Assembly (NCBI GenBank): GCA_029204225.1
Contig: CM055095.1
Location: forward strand, 64,253,087-64,317,086
Length of the DNA stretch: 64,000 nt
From: Diphasiastrum complanatum
Lineage: Eukaryota > Streptophyta > Lycopodiopsida > Lycopodiales > Lycopodiaceae
Reading direction: 5' to 3'
Shown here piece after piece: positions 43,966-56,789 of this stretch (the stretch's first letter is position 1; each line of letters begins with the position of its first letter). Under the pieces are notes generated by a model that worked only from the letters and a program-made list of their open reading frames with translations, did not search any database and was not told where the DNA came from. Position numbers and translations under genes: made by a program.

Positions 43966-44718
43966 AGTTTGAAAAGTCAACTTAGATGCAATTCTATAAC
44001 CTACTACAGTATATCAATAATGAACTTGTTCTCTTTTATCAGTTTGGTTTTGAGATATTTGTTGTCACTCTTAAAGTAGGTCTATTGAATTATAATAACA
44101 ATCCACATATGCTTGATATTTCAACTTGAAGTGTCATCCACTTTTTTGAGTGGCTCGACTTAGTTTGACAGTTCCTCTTTATTTGAAGACTCGTCTGCTT
44201 TTGCATGAGTGGGCTTATTTCTACGTATTCTCACAAGGTATTCTAGTACAACTCTTAGAATCATTTGGAGTTTTTTCCCACAGGCAAGTCAAAATGACAT
44301 CTTTGAATATTTTTCTTTCTTTGCTACATAAGTCCGCAATATTTTTAGAAGGCCAATTACATTTTAGTGGTCTTTGACATCAAGATATTTGGCAAATTTG
44401 GAAGTGCTCAAAAGTGGATAAAACCATACCTTCTGTCAGTGGTCTTGTGATAAATTTTCATGGAGAAAGGTCACTTTTTAAAATCTTATGATGTCATGTC
44501 TGAAATATGTTATACACTTACCGCAGGCCAAGATGTGCGACAATTCTTGTGGCAGTTTCTTTCAAATCGTTATCAGTGTTGGGATCGCAGGTTAGGCAAG
44601 GTGAAGCCTTTACTATCTTCTGAGTCAACAAAAGGGCTCGTAATCCATCTTAGATCCTGGATTTTGTGTAAATATCTTTTCTTCAAATGGCTAAATATGG
44701 ATGCTTGCAACTAGAACA
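43966..44718. other. 5' flank of the PPR gene
   Basis: No gene is recognised. It must contain the promoter and 5' UTR, and possibly a 5' exon, of the PPR-DYW gene. No clear TATA box stands out. Confidence 0.4.
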
Positions 44719-47285
44719 ATGTCAACGACCTTCGTTTCAAGCACAAGAGAACTCAGGAAGTCCTGTGGATCAATAACTATTGCACCCGTGGACGGGCAAA
44801 GGCAAAACAGGTTGTTCTGCTGCCAGGCACATTGGCACCAAGTGCGTTCTCCTGGAGCAAAAAGATTTCAAGGTACGTGAAGAATGGACGATATGTACAG
44901 GCTTTGGAACTTTATCGGCAGATAAAAAGAGAAGGTGCGAGTATAGACAAGCTTACCTTCATTCAGGTCCTCAAAGCATGCTCAATTCTATCTGCTCTTG
45001 ATGAGGGCAAGCATGTCCATTCACATATAATCCAAAATGGATACACGTCAGATAGGTTTGTGGGGAGCTGCTTGATTACCATGTATACTAAATGTGGGAG
45101 TATAGATGATGCCTTCCGAGTTTTAATGAACATGCCAACACGTGATGTAGTGGCATGGAGTGCCATGATCATGGGCCTTGTGAAATGTGGGCTAGGTGAG
45201 AAGGCATTGGAATTGTTCAACAAGATGAAGCTGGAAGGAATAGAACCTAATTCTGTCACCTTTGTTAGTGTTCTTAATGCATGTGCTAGCGTTGTCAACC
45301 TTCGAGAGGGCAGGTGCATCCATGCGGAATTGACCCAATGCGGTTACATTCCAGATGTCTATCTGGGAAGCTCTCTAGTTGACATGTATTCCAAATGTCA
45401 CAGCATAGAGGATGCTTGTCAAGTGTTCAACAATATCAGGACAAAAAATGTGTGTGCTTGGAACTCCATGATTGGTGGGTACGTTAAATGCGAGCACGCT
45501 GCCAAAGCATTGGACCTATTTCTGCAAATGCAACGGGATCATCAGGAACCAAGCAGCATCACTTTTGTGGCTGCCATTAATGCATGTGCCTCTTTAGGAG
45601 TTCTGGAAGATGGCAGGCATATCCACAAGCTGGTCCTTCAGAGTAGATTGGAGTCAAATATTTTCATAGGAAGTTCCCTGGTTGATATGTATGCGAAATG
45701 TGGAAGCATCAGTGATGCATGTAGAGTTTTCAACAACATGCCTCAGCAGCATATCATTTCTTGGAGTTCAATGATTGCAGGGTATGTGAAGTGTGGTCAG
45801 GCAGAGAAGGCTTTGAAGTTATTCCAACAGATGTATTGTGAACAGTTGGAACCAAACAACATCACTTTTGTGAGTGTATTCAATGCATGTGCCAGTTTAG
45901 AGGCACTTGAAGAAGGCAGGCATGCCCATGCACAAATGACCATCGGTAGATGCTGTGCAGAGACTTTTGTTGTCAGAAATTCTCTCATAGACATGTACGC
46001 AAAATGTGGAAGCATTGAAGATGCATGCCGAATATTCAATATGATGACGAAGCGTGATGTGGTTTCTTGGAGTGCCATGATTGTTGGGTATGCGAGAGAC
46101 AATCGGGCACAGAAGTCACTGGATTTGTTTAGACAAATGCAACGAGAGCAGGTGGAGCCAGACAGCTTCACTTTTGTTGGTGTTCTGAGTGCATGTTCTA
46201 GCTTAGGGGCCCTTGAAGAGGGTAAGCTTGTGCATACTCACGTAATCGGATGCAGATTAGAGAAAGACAAATTTGTGGGGTGTGCTCTGATTGATATGTT
46301 TGCAAAATGTGGAAGCATATATGATGCTCGAAAAGTGTTCAGCAATATGCCAACTCGCACTGTGATGTTATGTAATGCTATGATTGTGGGCTACGCAGTA
46401 CATGGTTGTGGCAAGGACGTACTTAAACTTTTGGAAGAAATGTGCCTGGAGGATGTTGCATTGGACCATACAACCTTTGTTGGTGTCCTCTCAGCATGCG
46501 GCCATGCAGGCCTGCTTGATGAAGGCCAATATTATCTTGAAGCCATCAGTCCACTTTATGGCATTTTAGCGACAGTGGAACACTATAGCTGTATGGTAGA
46601 TCTTCTTGGCCGATCTGGCTGCCTGACTGATGCACATCAAATGATCAAGAGCATGCCTTGTCTACCCACTGGTTCTGTTTGGATGGCTTTGCTGGGGGCT
46701 TGCAGACTCCATGGCAATCTAAAACTTGGCGAAGCTGCTGCAGAGCGAGTTATTGAAGTGGACCCTGGAAATGCATCAGGCTATGTACTGCTCTCCAATA
46801 TATATGCTGCTGCTGGCAAGTGGGATCTTAAAGCTAGAGTGCAACAGATGAGGATACAGAGACAAGCATACAAACCGCCAGGGAAAACGTGGATTGAGGT
46901 GAATAAGGTGGTGCATTCATTTGTTGCAAATGATCAAGAACATCCTCAAATCAACGAAATATGGGCAGAGCTAAAGAGATTGTCTGTTCTGATGAAGCAG
47001 GCAGGGTACACTCCAGATATGCGCTTTGTGTTGCATGATGTAGATGATGATGAGGGGGAATTTTCATTATGGCACCACAGTGAGAAGCTGGCTATTGCTT
47101 TTGGTATCATCAGCACACCCACCGGTGCCCCTCTCCGAATCTGGAAGAACTTACGCGTCTGTGGTGACTGTCACACTGCCATCAAATTTATTTCAGAGAT
47201 TGTAGGGAGATCAATGGTTGTAAGGGATGCAAACCGCTTTCATCATTTCAGTGATGGCATTTGCTCTTGTAGAGATTACTGGTGA
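44719..47285 (+). CDS. PPR protein with E and DYW domains, probable organellar C-to-U RNA editing factor
   Basis: The open frame 44832-47285 (about 817 codons, no intron) encodes a P-L-S type pentatricopeptide array from about residue 15 (NGRYVQALELYRQIKREG). Repeats of the forms KCGSIDDAFRV, RDVVAWSAMI and PNSVTFVSVLNAC continue to about residue 590. E motifs follow (GSVWMALLGACRLHGNLKLG; GYVLLSNIYAAAGKWD), then the PG box PGKTWIEV and a DYW deaminase with HSEKLAIAFG (catalytic H and E), CGDCHTA (zinc cysteines) and HHFSDGICSCRDYW at the very end. All catalytic and zinc residues are present. Such proteins bind organellar RNA and deaminate C to U. The frame has no ATG until about residue 84, and the first codon used here is TTG. 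An ATG at 44719 in good context (AACAATGTC) opens a 53-codon, transit-peptide-like S/T/R-rich frame one base out of phase. Confidence 0.9.
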
Positions 47286-48264
47286 TAGTACTTATGATCC
47301 CATGTAGATTATTAATCAGCAACTTCAAAAGACATTTCTATGACAAAATCTTTGTAGCACAGTACTGCCCATTATTTGGAAAATTTCTTAGTGATGTTGC
47401 TCTGTTTTGATGCTAGTTTATGCAAATCAACATATAGGAGGCCCTTTCAGATTCTCTTTTCCTGTTTAAGTTTTGGTTTTATGCTTATGTCAATTTTTTA
47501 CATGTCAGATGCCAGAGACATGTTTTGCACCCGTTATATGAATAAATTTTCCCTTTGCAAAGAAACTGTTGTCATTAGAAACGGAAGTTTTTGCCAAGAG
47601 AGATGCTTTTTTTTTTTGTTTAAATACATCATTAGTAGACCTCTAAATGTGTAGCGCTGTAAAATGCATGGATGACAAATAATTCAAAGCTTTAAGTTGT
47701 CCAAAGTATGTTCAGTATTGTGCCTTAGTATGGTGGTGTGCATGATGCTATTCCTTGTCATATAATTTGTAAGTCACAATAGCTGAGCTGAGGATGCTTT
47801 CAACAATTCCACCTAATAGTTATGAGCACCATAGAGTGATGAATATTTTATGGAAAAACCAAGGATTCACTGACCTTGGATGAATCGATTTGTCGACTTA
47901 TTTGAATACGGTTCTATGATGCATGTTCTCTCCAACAATTTCAAAGGTGATGACTTACTCTTTTTCTTCTAACGGATTGATCTGTTCAACTGCACTCTTG
48001 TGGTTGTATAATGTCTAAAGGATTCTGGTTAAAATTTCTTAGGAATTTTCACCTTATATTGGAATTTTTTGTTTCCAATAAAATTGCTATAACCTGCAAG
48101 GCCAGGAAAACAGCTGTTGCAAACATAAGCGATGACCTCCATAATTGTGTCCCACATTCATCATTTGTTCATGGTAGATTGGCATTTGATATTACATTGA
48201 ACTTCGTGTACCTTGATATCCTCTTTCATAGATGCAGCGGAATGCAATTTTTTTCACATTGATT
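47286..48264. other. 3' flank of the PPR gene
   Basis: An AATAAA-type signal at 47541-47546 could serve as the PPR polyadenylation signal. No other gene is seen. Confidence 0.4.
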
Positions 48265-48272
48265 GTTGGAAT

Positions 48273-48656
48273 CATAGAATCAATGAACCGTGTACGGTTC
48301 ATCACGGTTCTGAGAACCGCACAGTGAACCGTACGGTTCTCAGAAAATTTAAGGGGGAACCGTGGTGATCCGTACTAATTAATTAATTTTTTTTTTGTTC
48401 CTACCCCCAAAAACAGCCTGTGGATTTTACAGTTCTATTTTACAGTCTGTGGATTTTTACAGTTCTATTTTACAGTTCGAATTATCATAAACACCCGAAA
48501 GCTGTAAAATGAGGGCCAAAAACTATTTTGGGGGGCAATTGTTAAAAAATTAATTAATTAATTAATTACAGGAACCGTACCACGGTTCAATGAACCATGG
48601 TACGGTTCCTTCCACGGTTCCCAGGACCCACGGTTCTGAAAACCGTGGGTTCTATG
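48273..48656. mobile_element. Complete hAT MITE with 8-bp target duplication
   Basis: A 384-bp element with termini CATAGAATC and the inverse GGTTCTATG is flanked by GTTGGAAT on both sides (48265-48272 and 48657-48664). An 8-bp duplication is the hAT hallmark. Both ends carry dense palindromes of ACGGTTC: GAACCGTACGGTTC on the left, and a nearly perfect palindrome of about 39 bp on the right (GGAACCGTACC...GGTACGGTTCC, about 48571-48609). The AT-rich middle has TTAATTAATTAA runs and a duplicated CTGTGGATTTTACAG-like block. It encodes nothing and must have moved with a hAT transposase in trans. Confidence 0.88.
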
Positions 48657-48714
48657 GTTGGAATGTACTTGCAATTTAGAATTCTATTGAATTCTACTTT
48701 TATGCATCATGGAA

Positions 48715-48960
48715 GTGTTGTTTGCTTAGTCCAAAAGAATTTGTATGCTCAAATTATAAGCAGCATATGCAATCATGCATTGAAAGGAAACCATGATCCC
48801 ACTGTATCAAGCACATTTCTTCGTACTTGCCCCTCTTTGATGGCAATTTGCAACTTTCATTTTGGCTTGGTCTATGGATGGTTAGTAGATGTTGTTAATG
48901 ATATAGATAGCCAAGTAGCAAATATTTTCACCAAAGCACTTAACAAATCATATTTCTAAA
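48715..48960 (+). pseudogene. Possible Ty1/copia RNase H end fragment
   Basis: The frame ends DIDSQVANIFTKALNKSYF-stop, resembling the usual Ty1/copia ending (..Q-x-A-D-I-F-T-K-A-L..). Sequence before it does not align convincingly. It is a short relic. Confidence 0.45.
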
Positions 48961-50395
48961 ATTTTAGAAATCCAATTGTAGTAGTCAACAATATATCCAT
49001 TAGGGGCCTAGTTTGTGAAGACTATCTCTATTTCGAGCCACCTCCATAGACTAAGCCAAAATGAAAGTATGACCCTAACCCCTTCTAAAGTATTCATCAA
49101 TCCCAATCATGTCCATCATAAGTGAGATCCTCTGGGATTCCTTTGTAACCCTCATAAGAATATTACATGCTTAATAAAGGATTGTTGCAATACCAACCAT
49201 GACTCAACCTTGAACGTCTCACAATACGAATCTTGACTTGCCACCACTGACTCGACACTTGGCATGTAACTGCACCTGACACTCAACATAGACTTGACTT
49301 GACACTCTACCTCCAACTTCACTTGGACCTCTATTTCAATTCAACTAGCTCAATGTTGCCTCAACTGGCAAGCTAAAGTTCAAATTGATTTGCTAGAATT
49401 CTCTATGTACAAGACAATATTTGATATACTGTCAAAGCCTTTTTGTCATGTGAAAAAAATTGACCTCAAAATTGTTGTTTCATATAAATTTTTTTGAACA
49501 AGAACTAACTATTGTTAAGTTATGCATACAAAAATTGAAATGATGATTAGCATCATGCACGAAGATACAACGTTTGAAAAAAGGATATTAGGTAAGATTC
49601 AAAGCATCAATATAGGTAAAAATATGCTAGGATTGAGATCATTCACAAGATGTAAGGGTCCAATAGACGTATGAACTACTAGTCACCTTTTTCAACGAAA
49701 TGATAGGCGAGATCTTAAAGGAAAATTCAAGATAGATGATGGAATTTTCCCTATATACTTGATTGAGATGGCCAATGTAGATTCTAGGACCGAGAGAAAA
49801 ATATATTGGCTATAACTTGAATTAAGTTCAAAACGGATGAGATGAATCTAAAAAAAAAAATTTCCATCAAAGATTTAAATAGTGAAGTAATAAAATGACT
49901 TTCAATTCAATGACATTGCGAGAAATTCAACAACCCATAGATATATCACAAAAAAGCCTTAAATGAAAAGATGAGATAAAAGGAAAGAAATAAGTCTTCA
50001 AAGTAAAAGGTGAATGATTACTTGATGTAGACTTGCATACCAATAATTTTTAAGGACAAACTTGTGAGGGTGAAACCCAATAAAATAGTAGTAGGAAAAT
50101 GTATGCTCCACGATAAACATATGAAAGTTGGCATGTTTGATGTTAAACAAGCACTAGAAGGAATGGGCCTGATTTGAGTTTTTGGCAGCTCATTTAGCAC
50201 CACTAATGATTCGAAAGTGTGTAGGCCAAATGATGAAACAGAATCATACTATTGAAGTAGTAGTTGGCCCTTCAGTGGTAGGGACTGTAGGGGTTGATGA
50301 AGCCATGGATATAATCAATCTAGAATCAAAGAGACTAGGTTTTGAGATTGAACGTCGCAATTTTGAAATTGAAAAGTAATACTTGAAGGCATCTT
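48961..50395. other. decayed stretch, possible Ty3/gypsy internal sequence
   Basis: No intact domain is seen. The right end leads into a protease-like fragment on the + strand, so part of this stretch may be a very old gag. I cannot support more. Confidence 0.35.
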
Positions 50396-50404
50396 GAGAG
50401 ATAT

Positions 50405-50515
50405 TTTTATAATTGTGGTTGGAAAAAGGATTCGTATAGACTTTCATGTTATGAGGATGTATGCCAACATGAGAGTTTATTCTCTGTTGTTGGGTCAACC
50501 ATGGTTATGACTAAG
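50405..50515 (+). pseudogene. Ty3/gypsy aspartic protease fragment
   Basis: The + strand reads VGKRIRIDFHVM and then NMRVYSLLLGQPWL-stop, matching the C-terminal half of plant Ty3/gypsy proteases (R-x-D-F-H-V ... L-L-L-G-R-P-W-L). The catalytic D-[ST]-G part is not visible upstream. It is a short relic independent of the chromovirus to its right. Confidence 0.55.
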
Positions 50516-51044
50516 TAATTCTATCATGTACATACATGTAGAAGTAGTGATTTTGAAAATCATGTAAAAGCATAAAGTGTTTGCTCGTTATCATAGAATG
50601 AAAGCATTCTAAGAGAAACATGAATTTTAGATATGAACACAAAAGCAAGCAAGGGACACGCACACTTAAGCAGGCACTGCAAGGACATTATAATGTTTGC
50701 AAACTATTTATCCACTTAAAAAATAATGATTAGAAATCTCAGTGCCGGTCTAGTAAGCTATGAAACTCAAGCCTTTATGAAGAGGAAGTTCAAAGTTACA
50801 ACTGTCCACTCAAGTTTAAGTATAGAGAGGGATGAGGTAGAAATATGTGAACTTCAAAATTAATGACAGAGAATGTTGTAGTGCAGATTCTACCTGGTTC
50901 TTACTTTGTGCACTACTTAAGTCTTACACGAAACTCAAAAAAGCCATCACAGTACTACACGTTTTATGAACTTGACTACAAATGTAGAATTAAGGATGAC
51001 ATTGGAGATAATTAGTACATCTATACTATTGTGTGTGTCTATAC

Positions 51045-51199
<155 letters not shown>

Positions 51200-51448
51200 A
51201 TTGATTTTGATTGCAGAATCTTGCTTTATCGATTCAAAACAAATGTTGCAACTCATGTCTAAAGAACTTCATGAATGTTCTTACTTGACTATATCTACAA
51301 CAGACAAAATCTCGTTCATGAGCCCAATTCACTTGTCAGTACGTAGCAAGCCCTATTTTGTGAGTTTCTATGACTTGCTTATCACAAATTATGTGTGCAC
51401 CCTACAATCAATGAATGTACAATTTTCAGAACAAAGAGAGAGAGAGTG

Positions 51449-51864
51449 TGTCATGCCCATGACTGGTCTCGGGTAGCGTGTCCACGCTAGGGACCGGTAG
51501 ACCAACAACTTGTAAGTTAATTGTGACTATAAGGGAATTGGGGCCCTTATGTGTACATGGTCATAATCAATGGTTGTAGGCCTAAACACATGGTGGTGGA
51601 GTTGGTATGGGTCTATCAGTGAGTCATTAGGGAACTGGATGACGTGGCCCCGATAGGCTGCAGAGGTGTCCAGTGAGGTGTCACAGTGCACTACTAGTGG
51701 TGCATGGGCCTTGGAGGGTATAAGTATACCTATTGGGCTCTCACTAGTGTATGCTTGATTTGTGATGAGTAGCTACATGCTGCTAGTGTGACTCCTCTTT
51801 CCATGACTCTGATTGATCCATAGCTTGGGGGCTAGATCCGTACGATCTAGGTTTGGTTGGGTTG
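51449..51864 (+). repeat. 5' LTR of the chromovirus, 3'-truncated
   Basis: It begins TGTCATGCCCATGACTGG and matches the 3' LTR and the solo LTR at 7.4 kb up to GGTTTGGTTGGGTTG, where it stops. The last 80 bp or so, the PBS, gag, protease and most of RT are missing. Confidence 0.9.
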
Positions 51865-53905
51865 ACCTTTGCGACTTTTTACTCCTTTCAACATTTTGTT
51901 GAGAGGTGCAGCAATCTTCGAGTACTCCTCTGCAAATCCTCCTATCAGATGGAATGAGAAATTAGATGAGAGCTTTTGCAAACTCAAGCTTCTAATTGCC
52001 TCAGCTCCAGTTTTGAGAATAGAAAATCCAGATTTGATGTTCGTCATTAACACTGACGCGAGTGATACGGCTGTTGGAGCTGTTCTCTTACAGGAGGGTC
52101 AGCTGTTGCCTTTGAAAGTAAGAAACTAACCGATGCACAGGTCAGGTACACCACTCAGGAAAAAGAGCTTTTTGTTGTGATCCATGCTTTGAAATCATGG
52201 ACATTACCTATACGGTAATAAATTCAATTTAAAACGGATCATCATCCTTTAAAGTATTTTTGTAATCTGAATGATTTGCGAGGTCGTAAGGCCAGATGGG
52301 CAGAACTCATGCAAGAATTTGACTTTGAAGTGTGGTATATCAGGGGCTCATCTAATCAGGTGGCTGATGCACTTAGTCGAATTGGTGAAGTAAACGAACT
52401 TTCTTTTACTGAGATCAGTATAGCCTTTTATCTCTCCCTGAGAGGTCTTTATGAGAAAGACCCACATTCTGGACCAATCTGAAATAGGGTTCTAGCAGTT
52501 TCATCAAGCGGGACTGATGATCACGGTGATCAGTCTGGGGGGAAGGATATAAAGGGTAATGATGACTTCTCTATCCGTAATGGACTTTTGTTCAGGAAAG
52601 GGAATGTTTGTGTGTCTGATGTCGATGTTGTTAAGAATAAAATTCTTTATGAATGTCATGACTCACCATGCGCAGGACATCCCGGCATACATCGTAAATT
52701 GGATTTGGTACGAAGGGATTTTTACTGGCCAAAACTCAAGCCCTTTGTAGAATCTTATGTGGTCAACTGTGACCAATGCCAGTTGAATAAAGCTGAACGC
52801 CATAAGCGGGCGGTTTGTTGCATCCACTGGATATCCCTGATAAGTGATGGGATAATATTTTCATGGATTTCGTGGTTGGGTTACCACGGACGAATAAACA
52901 GCATGATGCAATTTGGGTTGTGGTCGACCATCTTACCAAATTGGCTACGTTTATTCCGGTAAAGACCACCGCGAAGGCTTCTGATTTAGCTCAAATATTT
53001 GTAGAGCGTCTGTTTAGGCGTTACGGATTACCGAGTGATATTGTGAGCGATCGCGATCCGAAGTTCACCGGTCACTTTTGGTCGGCCGTATTTGCTAAAC
53101 TAGAGACGACACTGAGCTTGGATTCTTTTGATCATCTTGAGACGGATGGATAGACGGAAAGAACAAATCAGACGATGGAACAAATGCTTTGGGCATATGT
53201 TTCCAGACGGCAATCTGATTGGGAAAAGTACCTTCCATTGATTGAGTTTGCCTATAATAGTAGTAAGCATTCGGTTACCAGTTATAGCTCGTTTATGTTT
53301 ATGTACGGTTGTGAGCCTAGATCACCCATTGCGGTTGAGACTCGAACGATCAAGTTTCAAAAAGTAGCGGATTTCCTACACGATATGTAGGAAATGCTAC
53401 GGATTGCACGTGAAAATGTCCAGAGTGCCCAGTATAGGGATGGACATTATGCAAATCTAAAAAGATCACCGAGAGACTTCCAAGTGGGAGATTGGGTATA
53501 TTTGAGAATCCCGAAAGATTCAAGTGTAATGCGTACCGGCAAACATTATAAGTTGTCCCCTAGATATAGAGGACCGTTTAAGATCTTGAAAAAGATCGGA
53601 TCGTTAGCTTACTAATTGGAACTCCCGGATGGATCGCAAGTGCATCCCGTATTTCACGTTAGTCATCTCAAAAAGAGTCTACTGGAAGGAGAGCATCTTG
53701 GATCTGGAGATCAGTTGAACCTGTTGGATGAATCATCGGGTGTATCTCGTCTTGAACCCGAAAATATCTTGGATACAAGAACTAAACGATTGAGAAATCG
53801 TATAGTTACCGAGCATCTGGTTCGATGGAGGGGATGTACAGACAATGACGATTCCTGGAAACAGGTAGGAAGCTTAAGGAGGAACTTTTTCGGTTTTAAG
53901 GTCTA
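51865..53905 (+). pseudogene. Chromovirus pol remnant: RNase H, integrase, chromodomain
   Basis: The order on the + strand starts with the RT thumb (NILLRGAAIFEYSSANPPIR). RNase H follows (FVINTDASDTAVGAVLLQEG, then QEKELFVVIHALKSW, TDHHPLKYF, SNQVADALSR), with all acidic residues kept. The integrase zinc domain has H-x6-H (HDSPCAGH) and CDQC. The integrase core reads MDFVVGLPRTNKQHDAIWVV, then VSDRDPKF, with the D and E 35 residues apart, although the Q of the usual TDGQ-x-E is a TAG stop. Next are the GPY/F module (YKLSPRYRGPFKILKKIG) and HPVFHVSHLK, ending in a chromodomain (ILDTRTKRLRNRIVTEHLVR, WRGCTDNDDSW). Stops at about 52218, 53151, 53388 and 53613 and shifts near 52110 and 52800 break it. 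Confidence 0.9.
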
Positions 53906-53934
53906 AGGACAGAACCTGAATAAGGGGGGAAGAA

Positions 53935-55824
<1,890 letters not shown>

Positions 55825-56292
55825 CATAAATCACACACACACATACACACACGCACATTACATACACACAAATCCATGCACACACACACCATCGACCACA
55901 TAAATCACACACACTATCAAGCACAAATCATACACACAAATCCACACACACAGATACACACGCACACTCATACACACACACACACACACACACATCATCA
56001 TCATCATCAATCGGCCGCCATCGGTGGGCACACTATGCTAGACTACCCACACGCATGCAGAGATATACGCACTCTCACGAATACACACATACAAACACAT
56101 GCACTCACGTACATACACACACATACATCGGCCACCCGTCAACGACCATCGGCTTTCCTCCTAAATCGGCCACCCGTCAATGACCATCAGCTCTCCTCCA
56201 AAATCGGCCACCCGTCAACGACCATCAGCTTTCCTCCTAAATCGGCCGTCACCCACCGTCCATTGCTCGTCAATGACAGGCACTCTTTACTA

Positions 56293-56365
<73 letters not shown>

Positions 56366-56370
56366 CATAC
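55825..56370. repeat. (CA)n and (TG)n arms flanking 36-bp tandem repeats
   Basis: An imperfect CA-rich tract (55825-56000, with further CA-rich sequence to about 56125) and a pure TG run (56296-56358) lie in inverted orientation. Between them three copies of a unit of about 36 bp, ATCGGCCACCCGTCAAYGAC + CATCRGCTYTCCTCC, lie in tandem (about 56126-56240). The arms could pair to form a long imperfect hairpin. Confidence 0.75.
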
Positions 56371-56692
56371 ACTAGTTGTGAGTGCCCGTCGATGACGGGC
56401 GAAAATGGCGGCCAATCTAGTGACGGCCGATGATTTGGAAGATGGCTGAATGAGGGAGAAGGTCGGATCGCCTTCTTCTAGTTGTAAGTGCCCGTCGTTG
56501 ACGGAGGCTGATCTAGGTGGCGGCCGATGATTTGGAAGATACATATGTATGTATATATTTGGATGTGGGATATCGCGAAAATGTCGATGTCTTCGCAAAA
56601 TCTGCGAAAGCTTAGCGAGATTTTCACGAAGCCTTTGCAAAAATCGGCGATGCCTTCGCGAAAATCCCGCGAAGCCTTCATGAAAATACCGA

Positions 56693-56693
<1 letters not shown>
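56371..56693. repeat. Duplicated block and GCGAAAATC-type repeats
   Basis: CTAGTTGTRAGTGCCCGTCG ... GGCGGCC..GATGATTTGGAAGAT occurs twice (about 56373-56443 and 56478-56540). Then GCGAAGCCTTCGCGAAAATC-like units repeat (56580-56690). No gene is seen. Confidence 0.6.

Positions 56694-56787
<94 letters not shown>
56694..56787 (+). repeat. (CT)n microsatellite
   Basis: About 94 bp of pure CT directly before the copia remnant. The 116- and 103-codon frames across it are repeat artefacts. Confidence 0.95.
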
Positions 56788-56789
56788 AC

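Noticed and set aside
45797-46171. 124-codon antisense frame in the PPR gene
   Set aside because: Shadow of the repetitive PPR coding sequence.
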